A stretch of DNA of 64,000 nucleotides from Nocardioides_C sp963700955. Its GTDB lineage: Bacteria; Actinomycetota; Actinomycetes; Propionibacteriales; Nocardioidaceae. Under the pieces are notes generated by a model. The model made no database searches. It saw only the letters and a list, made by a program, of their open reading frames with translations, and had not been told where the DNA came from. The position numbers and the translations under genes are program-made. The DNA lies in NCBI GenBank assembly GCA_963700955.1, contig CAVOZH010000004.1, positions 248,001 through 312,000 on the forward strand, written 5' to 3'. Each line of letters opens with the position of its first letter. Positions within the stretch are counted from its first letter, which is position 1. Below are positions 50,857 through 64,000 of this stretch, one piece after another.

Positions 50857-51734
50857 TACTTGCCTCGATACCGAGCCCCGACCAGGGGGTCTGGCACCTC
50901 GGTCCGTTCCCACTGCGGGCCTACGCGCTCGCGATCATCGCGGGCGTGGTCGTCGCGGTGTGGCTGGGCGAGAAGCGCTGGGTCGCCCGCGGCGGCAAGC
51001 CGGGGCAGGTCGGCGACATCGCGGTCTGGGCGGTGCCGTTCGGGCTCGTCGGCGGCCGGCTCTACCACGTGATCACCGACTACCACCTGTACTTCGGCGA
51101 GGGCCAGAACCCGGTCACCGCGCTGTACGTCTGGCGGGGCGGCCTGGGCGTATGGGGTGCGATCGCCCTCGGCGGAGTGGGCGCCTGGATCGGCGCGCGC
51201 CGGGCCGGGGTGAAGTTCCTGCCGCTCGCCGACGCACTCGCACCGGGGATCGCGCTGGCCCAGGCGATCGGCCGATGGGGCAACTGGTTCAACCAGGAGC
51301 TCTTCGGGCGGCCGACGACCCTTCCCTGGGGTCTCGAGATCGACCCGGAGCACCGTCCGCCCGGGTACGCCGACGTCGAGACCTTCCACCCGACGTTCCT
51401 CTACGAGTCCGTGTGGAACGTCGGGGTCGCCGCTCTCGTGATCTGGGCCGACCGTCGGTTCCGGCTCGGCTACGGCCGTGCCTTCGCGCTGTACGTCATG
51501 GGTTACACGGCCGGACGGGTGTGGATCGAGTACCTCCGCATCGACACCGTCCAGATGAGCAACGTCCTCGGCCTGCGCCTGAACGTATGGACCTCGATCG
51601 TCGTCTTCGCAGCAGCCGCGGCGTACTTCTTGTGGTCCGCGCGGCGGCACCCCGGCCGCGAGGAGACCGTGTTCCGGGAGGGCACCGGAGAGCCTGCGGT
51701 CGAAGAGAAGCCCGCGCGAGCCGAAGAGGACTGA
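50853..51734 (+). CDS. lgt: Prolipoprotein diacylglyceryl transferase Lgt
   Basis: Membrane enzyme that attaches diacylglycerol to the lipobox cysteine of preprolipoproteins. The 293-residue protein has about seven membrane helices, LRAYALAIIAG near the N-terminus, VGGRLYHVI, the signature IGRWGNWFNQELFG and HPTFLYESVWN. The start is GTG 50853 overlapping the SCO1 stop. It follows trp genes as in many actinobacteria; LspA is encoded at 22979 in this window. Confidence 0.95.
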   Translation: MILASIPSPDQGVWHLGPFPLRAYALAIIAGVVVAVWLGEKRWVARGGKPGQVGDIAVWAVPFGLVGGRLYHVITDYHLYFGEGQNPVTALYVWRGGLGVWGAIALGGVGAWIGARRAGVKFLPLADALAPGIALAQAIGRWGNWFNQELFGRPTTLPWGLEIDPEHRPPGYADVETFHPTFLYESVWNVGVAALVIWADRRFRLGYGRAFALYVMGYTAGRVWIEYLRIDTVQMSNVLGLRLNVWTSIVVFAAAAAYFLWSARRHPGREETVFREGTGEPAVEEKPARAEED

Positions 51735-51870
51735 CGGCTCGGGCCCGGCGCCCGACAAGGATCGTGCAGGTGTCCGATCCTGACGGGGGATTCGGGTGGA
51801 TACGTGTCAAACCTTCGCAGGTGCACGGCTCTTGTCACCGCTCGCAGGCACGGCGCGACGCCGTCGCGCG

Positions 51871-51889
51871 TCAGGTGAGGCTTGCCTTC
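51871..51889 (+). promoter_or_regulatory. IdeR/DtxR-like iron box
   Basis: TCAGGTGAGGCTTGCCTTC matches the 19-base consensus of IdeR/DtxR sites (TTAGGTTAGGCTAACCTAA, from memory) at 13 positions, including the central AGG-CT and the outer AGG/CCT arms. It sits 39 bases before a VIT1-family iron transporter gene and just upstream of its likely promoter. Regulation by iron is an inference. Confidence 0.5.
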
Positions 51890-51910
51890 GGTGAACTCAC
51901 CCCCGAAGGC
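51884..51910 (+). promoter_or_regulatory. Dyad overlapping the VIT1 promoter region
   Basis: GCCTTCGG (51884-51891) and CCGAAGGC (51903-51910) form a perfect 8-bp inverted repeat, with GGTGA/TCACC nested inside. It covers the expected -35 zone and partly overlaps the iron box, so it may be a second operator. It could also act as a terminator for lgt, though it lacks a T-run. Confidence 0.4.
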
Positions 51911-51914
51911 GGGA

Positions 51915-51920
51915 TAATTT
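51915..51920 (+). promoter_or_regulatory. Candidate -10 of a leaderless VIT1-family transcript
   Basis: TAATTT, within the AT-rich GGATAATTTTGG, ends seven bases before the ATG. No Shine-Dalgarno site is present in the gap, supporting a leaderless start. Confidence 0.5.
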
Positions 51921-51927
51921 TGGACTC

Positions 51928-52656
51928 ATGAGCGCCCAGGACCCGCACGTTCCCAGGATCAACCACGAGCATCCCGACGTCACCGGCGGGTGGCTGCGAC
52001 CGGCGGTGTTCGGTGCCAGTGACGGGCTCGTGTCCAACGTCGCTCTGATCGCCGGTGTCGCCGGCGGCACGACGGGGGACCCCAGCAGCTCCAAGGCCGT
52101 GGTGCTCGCGGGTCTGGCCGGCCTCGCGGCCGGTGCGTTCTCGATGGCGGTCGGGGAGTACACCTCCGTGGCAAGCCAGTCGGAGGCCGCCGCCCACGAG
52201 GTGGAGAAGGAGCGCAGCGAGATCATCGCCAACCCCGACGCCGAGACGGACGAGCTGGCCCAGATGTACGTCGGCAAGGGAATCGACGTGGACCTCGCGC
52301 ACGAGGTCGCCCGCCAGATCCACCGAGACGTCGACAACGCAGTCGCCGTCCACGCCCGGGAGGAGCTCGGGGTCGACCCCGAAGACCTGGCCTCCCCGAT
52401 GCTCGCCGCGGTCTCGTCTTTCATCGCCTTCGCGATCGGCGCGCTCGTGCCGCTGCTGCCGTACCTGCTCGGAGCGAACACCCTGCTGCCGGGCCTGGTG
52501 ATCACGCTCGTCGCGCTGTTCGGAGCCGGCGCCGTCGTCACCCAGGTGACCACCCGGCCCTGGTTCTACGGCGGGGTGCGCCAGATGTTTCTCGGCGCCG
52601 CCGCAGCCGCGCTCACCTACGGCATCGGCTCTCTCGTCGGCGGCAACCTCGGCTAG
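51928..52656 (+). CDS. VIT1/CCC1-family iron or manganese transporter
   Basis: A 242-residue membrane protein with five predicted helices, beginning WLRPAVFGASDGLVSNVALIAGVAGG, with GAFSMAVGEYTSVASQSEA in helix 2 and a cytoplasmic acidic segment (EKERSEIIANPDAETDELAQMY) that in this family binds metal. Members move Fe2+/Mn2+ out of the cytoplasm. An IdeR/DtxR-like box lies upstream, suggesting response to iron. Specificity between Fe and Mn cannot be told from sequence. Confidence 0.88.
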   Translation: MSAQDPHVPRINHEHPDVTGGWLRPAVFGASDGLVSNVALIAGVAGGTTGDPSSSKAVVLAGLAGLAAGAFSMAVGEYTSVASQSEAAAHEVEKERSEIIANPDAETDELAQMYVGKGIDVDLAHEVARQIHRDVDNAVAVHAREELGVDPEDLASPMLAAVSSFIAFAIGALVPLLPYLLGANTLLPGLVITLVALFGAGAVVTQVTTRPWFYGGVRQMFLGAAAAALTYGIGSLVGGNLG

Positions 52657-52852
52657 CTGCGCTACCGCTTTGTCATGCGATCGAAACCTGCTCAGCATGT
52701 GATTTTCGCGTCTCGCTGGGTGGGCGTTCGAGTGTGACGATGTTGTACGCTTCTGTCTCCGCCTGGGCCAATGTCGTCCCGCGCACTCTGCACTTCTGAC
52801 CACACCGGACAGCGCTGTCGTGCCGGTGTCACACGACGACGGGAGAGTGGCC

Positions 52853-57365
<4,513 letters not shown>

Positions 57366-57373
<8 letters not shown>

Positions 57374-58832
57374 CCCGAGAGGTTTCCTCAAGCACGGCCG
57401 CGAGGTCGCCTCGCGCCGCCCCGTCGACGAGCGCGTCCACGACTGGAACGAGGTCTACCCCGGCGGGGCCGGCCGATCGCTGCTGCCGATCATCTCCGAG
57501 CAGGCGGGTCGCTGCATGGACTGCGGAATCCCGTTCTGCCATCAGGGCTGCCCGCTCGGCAACATCATCCCCGAGTGGAACGACCTGGTCTGGCGCGACG
57601 ACTGGGAGGGCGCCATCGAGCGTCTCCACGCGACGAACAACTTCCCGGAGTTCACCGGGCGGCTGTGCCCGGCGCCGTGCGAGACCGCCTGTGTGCTCGG
57701 CATCAACCAGGACCCGGTCACCATCAAGAACGTCGAGGTGGCCATCGCCGACAAGGCCTGGGACTCCGGGTACGTCCGGCCCCAGCCGCCGGAGTGGCTC
57801 ACCGGCAAGACGGTCGCGGTGATCGGCTCGGGCCCCGCCGGCCTCGCGGCCGCCCAGCAGCTCACGCGGGCGGGACACACCGTGGCGGTCTACGAGCGCT
57901 CCGACCGGATCGGTGGCCTGCTGCGCTACGGCATCCCAGAGTTCAAGATGGAGAAGAAGTACCTCGACCGTCGGCTCGACCAGATGAAGCGCGAGGGCAC
58001 GATCTTCCGCGCCGGGGTCGACGTGGGTGCCACGCTGACCGGCCGGCAGCTGCGGGACAGGTACGACGCCGTGGTGCTCGCCGTGGGCTCGACGGTCGGG
58101 CGCGACCTGCCGGCACCGGGTCGTGAGCTCAACGGGATCCACCAGGCGATGGAGTTCCTCCCGCAGGCCAACCGGGTCGCGCTCGGCGACGAGGTCGAGG
58201 ACCAGATCGTCGCGACCGACAAGCACGTCGTGATCATCGGCGGTGGCGACACCGGCGCCGACTGCCTCGGCACCTCGCACCGCCAGGGCGCCGCCTCCGT
58301 CACGCAGCTCGAGATCATGCCGAGGCCGGGGGAGGACCGCCCGCCGAACCAGCCGTGGCCGACCTACCCGATGACCTACCGGGTCTCTTCGGCACACGAG
58401 GAGGGTGGCGAGCGGGTCTACTCCGTCTCCACCAAGGAGTTCCTCGGCGACGAGAACGGCAACGTGCGTGCGTTGCACCTGGTCGAGGTGGAGATGCGCG
58501 ACGGCAAGTTCGAGGAGGTCGAGGGGAGCGAGCACGAGATCCCGGCCGACCTGGTGCTGTTCGCGATGGGCTTCACCGGACCGCAGCAGGAGGGCCTCGT
58601 GTCCCAGCTCGGTGTGGACCTCGACGACCGTGGCAACGTGGCCCGCGACCAGAGCTACATGTCCTCGGTCGACGGGGTCTTCGTCGCCGGTGACGCAGGT
58701 CGTGGCCAGTCGCTGATCGTGTGGGCGATCGCCGAAGGACGTGCCGCCGCTGCCGCGGTCGACAAGTACCTCACGGGCGCCACCACGCTGCCGTCCCCGA
58801 TCCCGCCGACCGAGCGCCCGATGATGGTCTGA
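57366..58832 (+). CDS. gltD: Glutamate synthase (NADPH) small subunit
   Basis: Electron-input subunit feeding NADPH electrons to GltB. The 488-residue protein has N-terminal cysteines for two 4Fe-4S clusters (RCMDCGIPFCHQGCPLGN and RLCPAPCETACVLG), an FAD site VIGSGPAGLAAAQQL, an NADPH site IIGGGDTGADCLGTS, and the C-terminal F-V-A-G-D-A-G-R-G-Q-S-L. Overlap with gltB implies coupled translation and a matched ratio of subunits. Confidence 0.97.
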
Positions 58833-58845
58833 GGCACGCTGCCGT

Positions 58846-58929
58846 TTTCCCGGGGTCCCTTGAGATCCCGTCACTCCCCTCGGTGAGTTCACCGAGGGGA
58901 GTGCTGTTTTCCCAAGGGACCCTGGGAAA
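58846..58929. repeat. Nested inverted repeat between gltD and pyk
   Basis: Outer arms 58846-58862 (TTTCCCGGGGTCCCTTG) and 58913-58929 (CAAGGGACCCTGGGAAA) pair over 17 positions, with one G-U pair if read as RNA. They enclose a second perfect hairpin. The whole 84-base element could form a cruciform or a two-tier RNA stem. See the inner terminator entry. Confidence 0.85.
58872..58903 (+). terminator. Terminator after gltD
   Basis: CACTCCCCTCGGTGA (58872-58886) pairs perfectly with TCACCGAGGGGAGTG (58889-58903), a 15-bp stem followed by CTGTTTT. It lies within the larger inverted repeat, 40 bases after the gltD stop. Confidence 0.8.
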
Positions 58930-58951
58930 CCTGAAACATCGGCTGGACCGG

Positions 58952-58981
58952 TTGGAACGATCAAGTCCAGACCGCTAGGGT
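58952..58981 (+). promoter_or_regulatory. pyk promoter, probably leaderless
   Basis: TTGGAA (58952-58957), an 18-base spacer and TAGGGT (58976-58981), ending seven bases before the pyk GTG. Both hexamers and the spacing are good, so this is the best-supported leaderless promoter in the window. Confidence 0.6.
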
Positions 58982-58988
58982 CGAGGCC

Positions 58989-60437
<1,449 letters not shown>

Positions 60438-60458
60438 CGGTTCGCGCAGGCCCGGGCC

Positions 60459-60608
60459 TCACGCCGCGTCTGCAAGCGGTCCGTTGACCCAGCGCTCCAC
60501 GTCGCGAGGCGACCGGAGGTGTACGACGGGCAGCCGGGGTTGCGAGGCGAGCAGCGACCGAGCCCGGTCCTCGGCCCGACGGCGGGTCGACCAGGCGTAG
60601 CGCACCAC
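60459..60608 (-). CDS. Possible small protein downstream of the tRNA gene
   Basis: An open frame of 49 codons from GTG 60608 (M-V-R-Y-A-W-S-T-R-R-R-A) ends at a TGA, with strongly GC-rich third positions typical of true genes here, and includes L-P-V-V-H-L-R-S-P-R-D-V-E-R-W. In-frame sequence continues upstream towards the tRNA without a better start. It may be a small gene or the 3' remnant of a larger one. I do not recognise it. Confidence 0.35.
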   Translation of the reverse strand: MVRYAWSTRRRAEDRARSLLASQPRLPVVHLRSPRDVERWVNGPLADAA

Positions 60609-60668
60609 ATGCTCCGGGTCGGTGAAGAGCTCCCCAAGCGGAGGAACCAGTTGCCGTAGAACGAAAAG

Positions 60669-60742
60669 TGCCCCGGGTGGGACTCGAACCCACACTGGAC
60701 GGTGTTTGAGACCGCATTCTCTGCCGATTGGAATACCGGGGC
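60669..60742 (-). tRNA. tRNA-Leu-like, anticodon CAA, without long variable arm
   Basis: Minus strand, 74 bases. The acceptor stem GCCCCGG/CCGGGGC pairs perfectly with discriminator A. The anticodon stem GCGGT/ACCGT holds the loop CTCAAAC, anticodon CAA (reads UUG, Leu). The T arm is GTGGG-TTCGAGT-CCCAC. D arm TTC/GAA with GG in the loop. The variable loop is only about five bases (CCAGT), whereas normal leucine tRNAs carry a long arm. No CCA is encoded. The T arm, A73 and D-loop resemble leucine tRNAs. Structure is convincing; whether it is charged with leucine is open. Confidence 0.85.
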
Positions 60743-60806
60743 CGGCTGCGCTCCAACCGTACCGGAGACCACTGACACCGATGTGCGTGCATCCCCCTTG
60801 CACCAT

Positions 60807-60812
60807 TAGCCT
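60807..60812 (+). promoter_or_regulatory. Candidate -10 of a leaderless response-regulator transcript
   Basis: TAGCCT ends seven bases before the GTG start, like the pyk arrangement. It is divergent from the tRNA gene. Together with the tRNA and the small open frame it accounts for the stretch 60438-60819. Confidence 0.45.
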
Positions 60813-60819
60813 TTGCGAC

Positions 60820-61437
60820 GTGAGCCAGGAGCAGGGAACCACCGCGCCAACCCGCCGGGTCGTCATCGCCGAGGACGAGGCGTTGATCCGACTCGACCTC
60901 GCCGAGATGCTCGGTGAGGAGGGCTACGACGTGGTCGGCCAGGCCGGCGACGGTGAGCGTGCAGTCGAGCTGGCCGAGGAGCTCCGCCCGGACCTCGTCG
61001 TACTCGACGTCAAGATGCCCAAGCTCGACGGCATCAGTGCCGCACAGCGGATCGCGGCGCAGCGCATCGCTCCGGTCGTGATCCTCACAGCCTTCAGCCA
61101 GCGCGACCTCGTGGAGCGTGCGCGGGACGCCGGGGCCATGGCTTATCTGGTGAAGCCGTTCAACAAGCACGACCTGGTGCCCGCGGTCGAGATGGCGGTC
61201 AGCCGCTTCGCCGAGCTCCAGATGCTCGAGGCGGAGGTGGCCGACCTCACCGAGCGGCTCGAGACGCGCAAGCTCGTCGACCGCGCCAAGGGTGTCCTCC
61301 AGGCGCAGCTGGAGCTGAGCGAGCCCGAGTCCTTCCGTTGGATCCAGAAGACCGCAATGGACCTGCGCCTTTCGATGCGGCAGGTCGCGGAAGGCGTCAT
61401 CACGCACGGCCCCGCGATCGCGGGTGGAAGCGACTGA
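60820..61437 (+). CDS. pdtaR: ANTAR-domain response regulator (PdtaR-like)
   Basis: A 205-residue two-domain regulator. An N-terminal receiver (VVIAEDEALIRLDLAEMLGEEGYDVVG) has phospho-acceptor Asp63 in LVVLDVKMPK and Lys in YLVKPF. A coiled-coil linker leads to a C-terminal ANTAR domain (LVDRAKGVLQAQLELSEPESFRWIQKTAMDLRLSMRQVAEGVI) that binds paired RNA hairpins to prevent termination. It resembles M. tuberculosis PdtaR (Rv1626), partner of kinase PdtaS. Start GTG 60820; upstream in-frame codons run through the tRNA gene and are not coding. Confidence 0.93.
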   Translation: MSQEQGTTAPTRRVVIAEDEALIRLDLAEMLGEEGYDVVGQAGDGERAVELAEELRPDLVVLDVKMPKLDGISAAQRIAAQRIAPVVILTAFSQRDLVERARDAGAMAYLVKPFNKHDLVPAVEMAVSRFAELQMLEAEVADLTERLETRKLVDRAKGVLQAQLELSEPESFRWIQKTAMDLRLSMRQVAEGVITHGPAIAGGSD

Positions 61438-61563
61438 CCTCGCCTGCGTCCTCGTGGGCGGGGAGGGGCCATTCCGACCATTCGGACACAACCCGGGCCG
61501 CAGGTCACGAAATGGCAACGACCCAGGAGCATTTTCTCGCCAGGTCCTAAACAGCCTGCAGGT

Positions 61564-61594
61564 TTGACGCTAGGTTCGGCTCCAACACTAGGAC
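61564..61594 (+). promoter_or_regulatory. Promoter of the branched-chain substrate-binding protein gene
   Basis: TTGACG (61564-61569) and TAGGAC (61589-61594) with a 19-base spacer, about 66 bases before the ATG. The spacer is long, so confidence is moderate. No other feature is clear in the 222-base gap. Confidence 0.45.
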
Positions 61595-61659
61595 GCGGTA
61601 GCCCCTGCCCGGCTGATCGGGAAGGGTTGCCGCACTCTCCCTTCTCTGACGGAGGCTCC

Positions 61660-62946
61660 ATGATTCGCCCAACCCGCGCCTGGCGCTCGGCTGCTGTCCT
61701 CGCAGCCGCGGCTCTCGTCCTCACTGCCTGTGGTGGCGGAAACGAGACGAACACCGGCAAGGAACCGACCAAGTCCGAGAGTCCGAAGTCGAGCCAGTCG
61801 CCGGCCGCCAAGGGTGACGGCACGCTGACGATCGGCAGCCTGCTGCCGCAGACCGGTGACCTCGCCTACCTCGGCCCGCCGGAGTTCGCCGGCGTGGACC
61901 TCGCGATCCAGGAGCTCAACGACGCCGGCGGTGTGCTCGGCAAGCAGGTCGCCTCGGTCAAGGCGGACTCCGGCGACGGCACGCCTGACATCGCCGGCTC
62001 CTCGGTCGACAACCTGCTGAACAAGAACACCGATGTCATCGTCGGTGCAGCGGCCTCGGGTGTGTCGCTCAGCGTCATCGACAAGATCACCGGCGCGGGC
62101 GTGGTCGAGTTCTCCCCGGCCAACACCTCTCCGGCCTTCGACACCTACGACGACAAGGGCCTCTACTTCCGCACCGCGCCGTCCGACGTCCTCCAGGGTG
62201 AGGTGCTCGCGAACCTCGCGGTCCAGGACGGTCACTCCAACGTGGCGATCATGGCCCGTCAGGACTCGTACGGCGAGGGCCTCGCCAAGCGAGCCAAGGA
62301 GGTTCTTGAGCAGAAGGGCGCGACGGTCAGCGACTACATCCTCTACTCCGCCGACGCGCAGAACTTCACCGCCGAGGTCAACAAGGTCGCGGCATCGAAG
62401 CCGGACGCACTGATCCTGATCGCGTTCAACGAGACCACCAAGATCGTCCCCCAGCTGATCTCCAAGGGCGTCGGCCCGCAGGACATCCAGCTGTACTTCG
62501 TGGACGGCAACATGGCCGACTACTCCGACCAGAACTTCAACCTGGCGGGCGTCAAGGGCACCTTCCCGGCTCCGCCCAAGGTCGACCAGTCGTTCTTCGA
62601 CAAGCTCCTCAAGGTGGACCCGAAGCTGAAGGACTTCACCTACGGCCCGCAGGCCTACGACGCCACGATCATCAGTGCACTCGCGGCGATCGCGGCTGGT
62701 AGCGACTCCGGTGAGGCGATCGCCAGCCAGATCATCAACGTCTCGAAGGACGGCACGAAGTGCACCACCTTCGAGGAGTGCGCCGGCCTGCTCGACAAGG
62801 GCGAGGACATCGACTACGACGGCGTCTCCGGTCCGGTCGACATGAACGACAACGGCAGCCCGAACAAGGCCACGATCGGCATCCAGCAGTACGACAAGAG
62901 CAACAAGTACAAGCAGATCGACTCGGTCTCCGGCGTCATCCAGTAG
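61660..62946 (+). CDS. Branched-chain amino-acid ABC transporter substrate-binding lipoprotein
   Basis: A 428-residue exported lipoprotein with lipobox L-T-A-C at about residue 25 (AAALVLTACGGG), a Ser/Lys/Pro-rich linker, and a type I periplasmic-binding fold (Peripla_BP_6): GTLTIGSLLPQTGDLAYLGPPEFAGVDLAI, VIVGAAASGVSLSVIDKI, FSPANTSPAFD, ARQDSYGEGLAKRAKEVLEQKG. Similar to LivK-type proteins; the true ligand may be another amino acid or small acid. GGAGGCTCC precedes the ATG. It is convergent with livF, the ATPase likely of the same system. Confidence 0.88.
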   Translation: MIRPTRAWRSAAVLAAAALVLTACGGGNETNTGKEPTKSESPKSSQSPAAKGDGTLTIGSLLPQTGDLAYLGPPEFAGVDLAIQELNDAGGVLGKQVASVKADSGDGTPDIAGSSVDNLLNKNTDVIVGAAASGVSLSVIDKITGAGVVEFSPANTSPAFDTYDDKGLYFRTAPSDVLQGEVLANLAVQDGHSNVAIMARQDSYGEGLAKRAKEVLEQKGATVSDYILYSADAQNFTAEVNKVAASKPDALILIAFNETTKIVPQLISKGVGPQDIQLYFVDGNMADYSDQNFNLAGVKGTFPAPPKVDQSFFDKLLKVDPKLKDFTYGPQAYDATIISALAAIAAGSDSGEAIASQIINVSKDGTKCTTFEECAGLLDKGEDIDYDGVSGPVDMNDNGSPNKATIGIQQYDKSNKYKQIDSVSGVIQ

Positions 62947-62966
62947 CCGCTCGACCCGAGACATGA

Positions 62967-62997
62967 GAAGGGCCCGGCCACCACGGCCGGGCCCTTC
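62967..62997. terminator. Bidirectional terminator between the binding-protein gene and livF
   Basis: GAAGGGCCCGGCC (62967-62979) pairs perfectly with GGCCGGGCCCTTC (62985-62997) around a 5-base loop, followed by TTC. It lies between convergent genes. Confidence 0.88.
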
Positions 62998-63023
62998 TTC
63001 ATGTCCGGAGGCGAGTCGAGAGG

Positions 63024-63832
<809 letters not shown>

Positions 63833-63836
<4 letters not shown>

Positions 63837-64000
63837 CGCTGCTCCTCCTGGTCACGGGGCTCTTCGGCAGCTGCAGACGGGGGCTCCGCCGCCTCAGCGC
63901 GTGCAGGCGACGGCTCCGCCGGGTCGGCTGCTGCAGGCTCGGGTGTCGTCGGGGACGCCTCGCCCTCGATCTCGGCCTCCGCCTCGGCGTGGATCCGCTC
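63833..64000 (-). CDS. C-terminal tail of an upstream gene, probably livG or livM
   Basis: The frame is open from the window edge to a TGA overlapping the livF start: 55 codons of an acidic, Ala/Pro/Glu-rich tail (ERIHAEAEAEIEGEASPTTP at its start). The sequence is too low in complexity to identify. Since livF usually follows livG in these operons, this is most likely the extended C-terminus of LivG. The rest lies outside the window. Confidence 0.55.

Noticed and set aside
52685..52760. GlnR-type box or promoter before gltB
   Set aside because: GTGAC and a TACGCT-like -10 are visible, but neither the spacing nor the second half-site fits a known consensus well enough.
52820..52852. GTG 52820 as gltB start
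   Set aside because: ATG 52853 has a ribosome-binding site and places the catalytic Cys at residue 20 after a propeptide of normal size.

Overview
The window is a high-GC bacterial chromosome segment with actinobacterial gene content and order. The marks are an rsmH-ftsL-ftsI-mur-ftsW-ftsQ-ftsZ division cluster followed by sepF, yggT and divIVA (wag31), a translational T-box ahead of a type 2 ileS, a PriA-type hisA, a Lys/Ala-rich DksA-like protein, an ANTAR response regulator next to pyk, and many GTG starts with apparently leaderless promoters. The proteins look most like Nocardioidaceae (Nocardioides-like). That is a judgement from sequence style, not from a search.

Layout. 1-18240 (+): division and wall cluster, beginning inside rsmH and ending at a bidirectional terminator after divIVA. 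18258-21785 (-): ileS with its T-box leader. 21844-25277 (+): a histone H1-like/DksA zinc-finger fusion, lspA, rluD and a GNAT-chorismate mutase fusion. 25274-26574: a DUF998 membrane protein (-) and a split-barrel flavin/F420 enzyme (+). 26769-32618 (+): dnaE and two membrane or membrane-anchored proteins. 32670-33868 (-): ybaK and a LON-domain protein. 33935-44841 (+): hisD-C-B-H, two small genes, priA/hisA and hisF, then a heterodimeric ABC exporter lying ahead of hisI; a TIGR03085-like gene is on the other strand. 44834-50189: a tryptophan-associated membrane protein, two small membrane proteins, two DUF4190 proteins (-) and trpC-B-A. 50158-52656 (+): SCO1-like lipoprotein, lgt and an iron-transporter-like VIT1 gene with an IdeR/DtxR-like box. 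52853-58832: gltB-gltD. 58846-58929: a nested inverted repeat. 58989-61437: pyk, an odd leucine tRNA (-) and a PdtaR-like regulator. 61660-64000: branched-chain amino-acid ABC parts, with the binding protein on + and livF plus the tail of an upstream gene on -.

Most genes are core metabolism and cell division, tightly packed with ATGA/GTGA overlaps that imply translational coupling. I see no CRISPR array, prophage, insertion sequence or obvious genomic island. The points most worth following are small ones: a GNAT-chorismate mutase fusion, a leucine-type tRNA without a long variable arm, the GXHH active-site motif in IleRS together with its T-box, a Gln in place of a normally conserved Arg in PriA, the iron box before VIT1, the nested inverted repeat before pyk, and a recurring TANNNT-N6/7-RTG arrangement that suggests leaderless mRNAs.
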